Program-made: the position numbers and the translations under genes | From: Lachnospiraceae bacterium | GTDB taxonomy: Bacteria > Bacillota > Clostridia > Lachnospirales > Lachnospiraceae | DNA: 51,018 nt | Reading direction: 5' to 3' | Assembly (NCBI GenBank): GCA_022791755.1 | Contig: JAAVZR010000028.1 | Span: 1-51,018 of the forward strand | In this document: piece after piece, positions 49,996-51,018 of the stretch | How the letters are laid out: every line of letters starts with the position of its first letter | Position numbering within the stretch: position 1 is the stretch's first letter | Notes under the pieces: model-generated | What the model saw: the letters and a program-made list of their open reading frames with translations, nothing else | Databases searched by the model: none | What the model was told of the DNA's origin: nothing

Positions 49996-50688
49996 CTACC
50001 TGGACGCTCTCTTAAGACTTTTCAGATATTCTTTCTGCTCCGGCGTGATGCGGCTGCTTTCCACGGATTTCTGAATCGCTTTATTATGCGTCCATACATC
50101 CAGCTTCCTTTCTTCCATAAACGGCAGTACGGCTTCGTACTGCTTCGCCAGCGCCGTGGCAAAATACCAGGCAATCATCATATTGACGTAATATTCCTCT
50201 GACCGGAGCCCTGCCACCATCTCAGGATACTCTCTGTCAAAATCTTCGGACAGGAAATGTTCCATCAGCATTCCGACGGCAAACCGCACCGTATAGGTCC
50301 GGTCCGAAGCAATCCATTCCCTAATCTCTAAAAGCAGCTCTCTTCGATGCTTCTTAAATACCTTTGGAGACATCTGGTCACATGTCGCCCAGTTATCTAC
50401 AAAGGGCAGAAAGCGGCGCACCTCCTCCCGGCATCGCTCATAGTCTTTTATCTCTGAGATCATAAACCCATGGAGCTGATTCTCATCGAAGTATACGTGT
50501 GGCAGCTGCCGCAGAAAATCCCGGGAATCCGCTCTCTTCGCCATCTGCTTCGCCAGTCTTCTGAGCTCCGGCGTCCGCACGCCGATCATCGTACTTTCGT
50601 CTATCGTGGGAATCAGCCTGCTCTGGAAATCACGGTATTTTTCATCCTTCAGCCGGAACAATTCGCTTCTTAGCTCATCTGTAATCAT
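49996..50688 (-). CDS. AlkD-like DNA alkylation repair protein
   Basis: A 230-residue all-helical HEAT-like-repeat protein of the AlkC/AlkD family: MIGVRTPELRRLAKQMAK, LPHVYFDENQLHGFMISEIK, FVDNWATCDQMSPKVFKKHR, and YYVNMMIAWYFATALAKQYE (typical of bacterial AlkD homologues). AlkD glycosylases remove alkylated purines such as 3- and 7-methylpurines. The start at 50688 is supported because the promoter at 50732-50760 places transcription near 50725, downstream of the longest open frame's start. The ribosome site is weak (GGGG). Confidence 0.88.
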   Translation of the reverse strand: MITDELRSELFRLKDEKYRDFQSRLIPTIDESTMIGVRTPELRRLAKQMAKRADSRDFLRQLPHVYFDENQLHGFMISEIKDYERCREEVRRFLPFVDNWATCDQMSPKVFKKHRRELLLEIREWIASDRTYTVRFAVGMLMEHFLSEDFDREYPEMVAGLRSEEYYVNMMIAWYFATALAKQYEAVLPFMEERKLDVWTHNKAIQKSVESSRITPEQKEYLKSLKRASR

Positions 50689-50731
50689 ATGCGCCCCATT
50701 TCCAAATGACGGGTTTTTAAGCGTCCTGTCT

Positions 50732-50760
50732 ATTTTAGCAGAACAGGACGGCGGCGGCAA
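50732..50760 (-). promoter_or_regulatory. alkD promoter
   Basis: On the minus strand TTGCCG (50755-50760), 17 bases, TAAAAT (50732-50737). It lies directly beside the hairpin repeat array, which drives the opposite strand. Confidence 0.55.
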
Positions 50761-50772
50761 TACAAATTTTCA

Positions 50773-50919
50773 GGACTTCGTCCGATGCGGTATCCCCTTC
50801 GGGGACCCCTTAATTTATTACCCCTTACGGGGTAGACGGACTTCGTCCGATGCGGTATCCCCTTCGGGGACCCCTTAATTTATTACCCCTTCGGGGTAGA
50901 CGGACTTCGTCCGATGCGG
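50773..50919. repeat. Tandem hairpin repeat array (three copies of a 64-65 base unit)
   Basis: GGACTTCGTCC-GATGCGGTAT occurs at 50773, 50838 and 50902. Between copies lie CCCCTTCGGGG, ACCCCTTAATTTATT and ACCCCTTACGGGGTAGAC (second gap ACCCCTTCGGGGTAGAC). Each element can fold as a short hairpin. The unit is the same design as the array at 8098-8203, but its first stem is GGAC/GTCC instead of AGGC/GCCT, with pairing kept. Confidence 0.85.
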
Positions 50920-50925
50920 TATAAT
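50897..50925 (+). promoter_or_regulatory. Promoter formed by the last repeat copy, for a gene beyond the window
   Basis: TAGACG (50897-50902), 17 bases, TATAAT (50920-50925), with the GGAC-TTC-GTCC hairpin in the spacer. Earlier copies have TATCCC at the -10 place and cannot be promoters. From 50926 to 51018 there is a leader ending in GAGAGG (51010-51015), a ribosome site whose start codon should lie just outside the window. Confidence 0.65.
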
Positions 50926-51018
50926 AGCAGGAGCAAGGGCTGGGGCCTGCGCGACAGAAGAACGCATAATAAGCATATCGCGCCATCTCAGGAAGCCGGT
51001 GGCGCAGAAGAGAGGTAA

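Noticed and set aside
50773..50925. Tandem repeats considered as a CRISPR array
   Set aside because: The whole 64-65 base unit repeats without unique spacers, the elements are GC hairpins, and no cas gene is nearby.

Overview
The window reads as chromosomal DNA of an anaerobic Gram-positive gut-type Firmicute, most likely a moderately GC-rich member of the Lachnospiraceae. I base this on pyruvate phosphate dikinase, a complete general PTS (EI and HPr), a TM1266-type hydrogenase regulator, a BceRS/BceAB module, a T-box in front of ileS, GntR/UTRA-controlled PTS operons and strong GGAGG ribosome sites. No rRNA, intact tRNA, CRISPR array or intact insertion sequence is visible. The genus cannot be fixed from sequence reading alone.

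Layout. 1-583: the end of a large serine recombinase abuts an M23 peptidase gene that has lost its front half, so the left edge looks like the end of an integrated element. 594-3600: a minus-strand operon of a TM1266-type regulator, a lipoprotein binding protein, a permease and an ATPase, behind a long structured leader. 3817-8002: ppdK, tdk and a DUF218 protein. 8098-8788: a hairpin repeat whose last copy forms the bioY promoter. 8795-11995: a secreted FAD/FMN reductase lipoprotein divergent from an AraC regulator. 12022-18566: ftsH-bceR-bceS and bceA-bceB. 18857-24508: treR divergent from treB-treC-chbG-MBL hydrolase, with two TGTTTAAACA operators. 24652-31957: a mannose-family PTS operon (EIIA-B-C-D) continuing into a NanE-like epimerase, a DUF3604 protein and a signal-less sulfatase, divergent from a GntR regulator. 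32273-34081: a Tat-exported FAD lipoprotein. 34779-35552: a membrane-anchored amidase. 36077-37854: a BlaI/BlaR1-type pair with its own operators. 37995-44837: degenerate LytM protein, ptsI, a Cof phosphatase, HPr and glycogen phosphorylase. 44922-48388: type-2 ileS with an Ile T-box. 48527-50688: a leucine-rich-repeat lipoprotein and AlkD. 50773-51018: a second copy of the hairpin repeat, again ending in a promoter, which drives a gene beyond the window.

How it works together. EI and HPr supply phosphate to the two PTS transporters. Trehalose-type sugars enter by TreB and are split by TreC. The mannose-family PTS feeds an intracellular route with a NanE-like epimerase and a cytosolic sulfatase, which suggests use of a sulfated amino sugar. 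PpdK and GlgP belong to central carbon and storage metabolism. The two exported flavoproteins point to reduction of external small-molecule acceptors.

The observations I rate highest are the PTS-sulfatase-DUF3604 operon, the hairpin repeats that become promoters, the recombinase/peptidase junction, and the structured leader of the hydrogenase-type ABC operon. All function calls come from reading motifs; no database search was possible.
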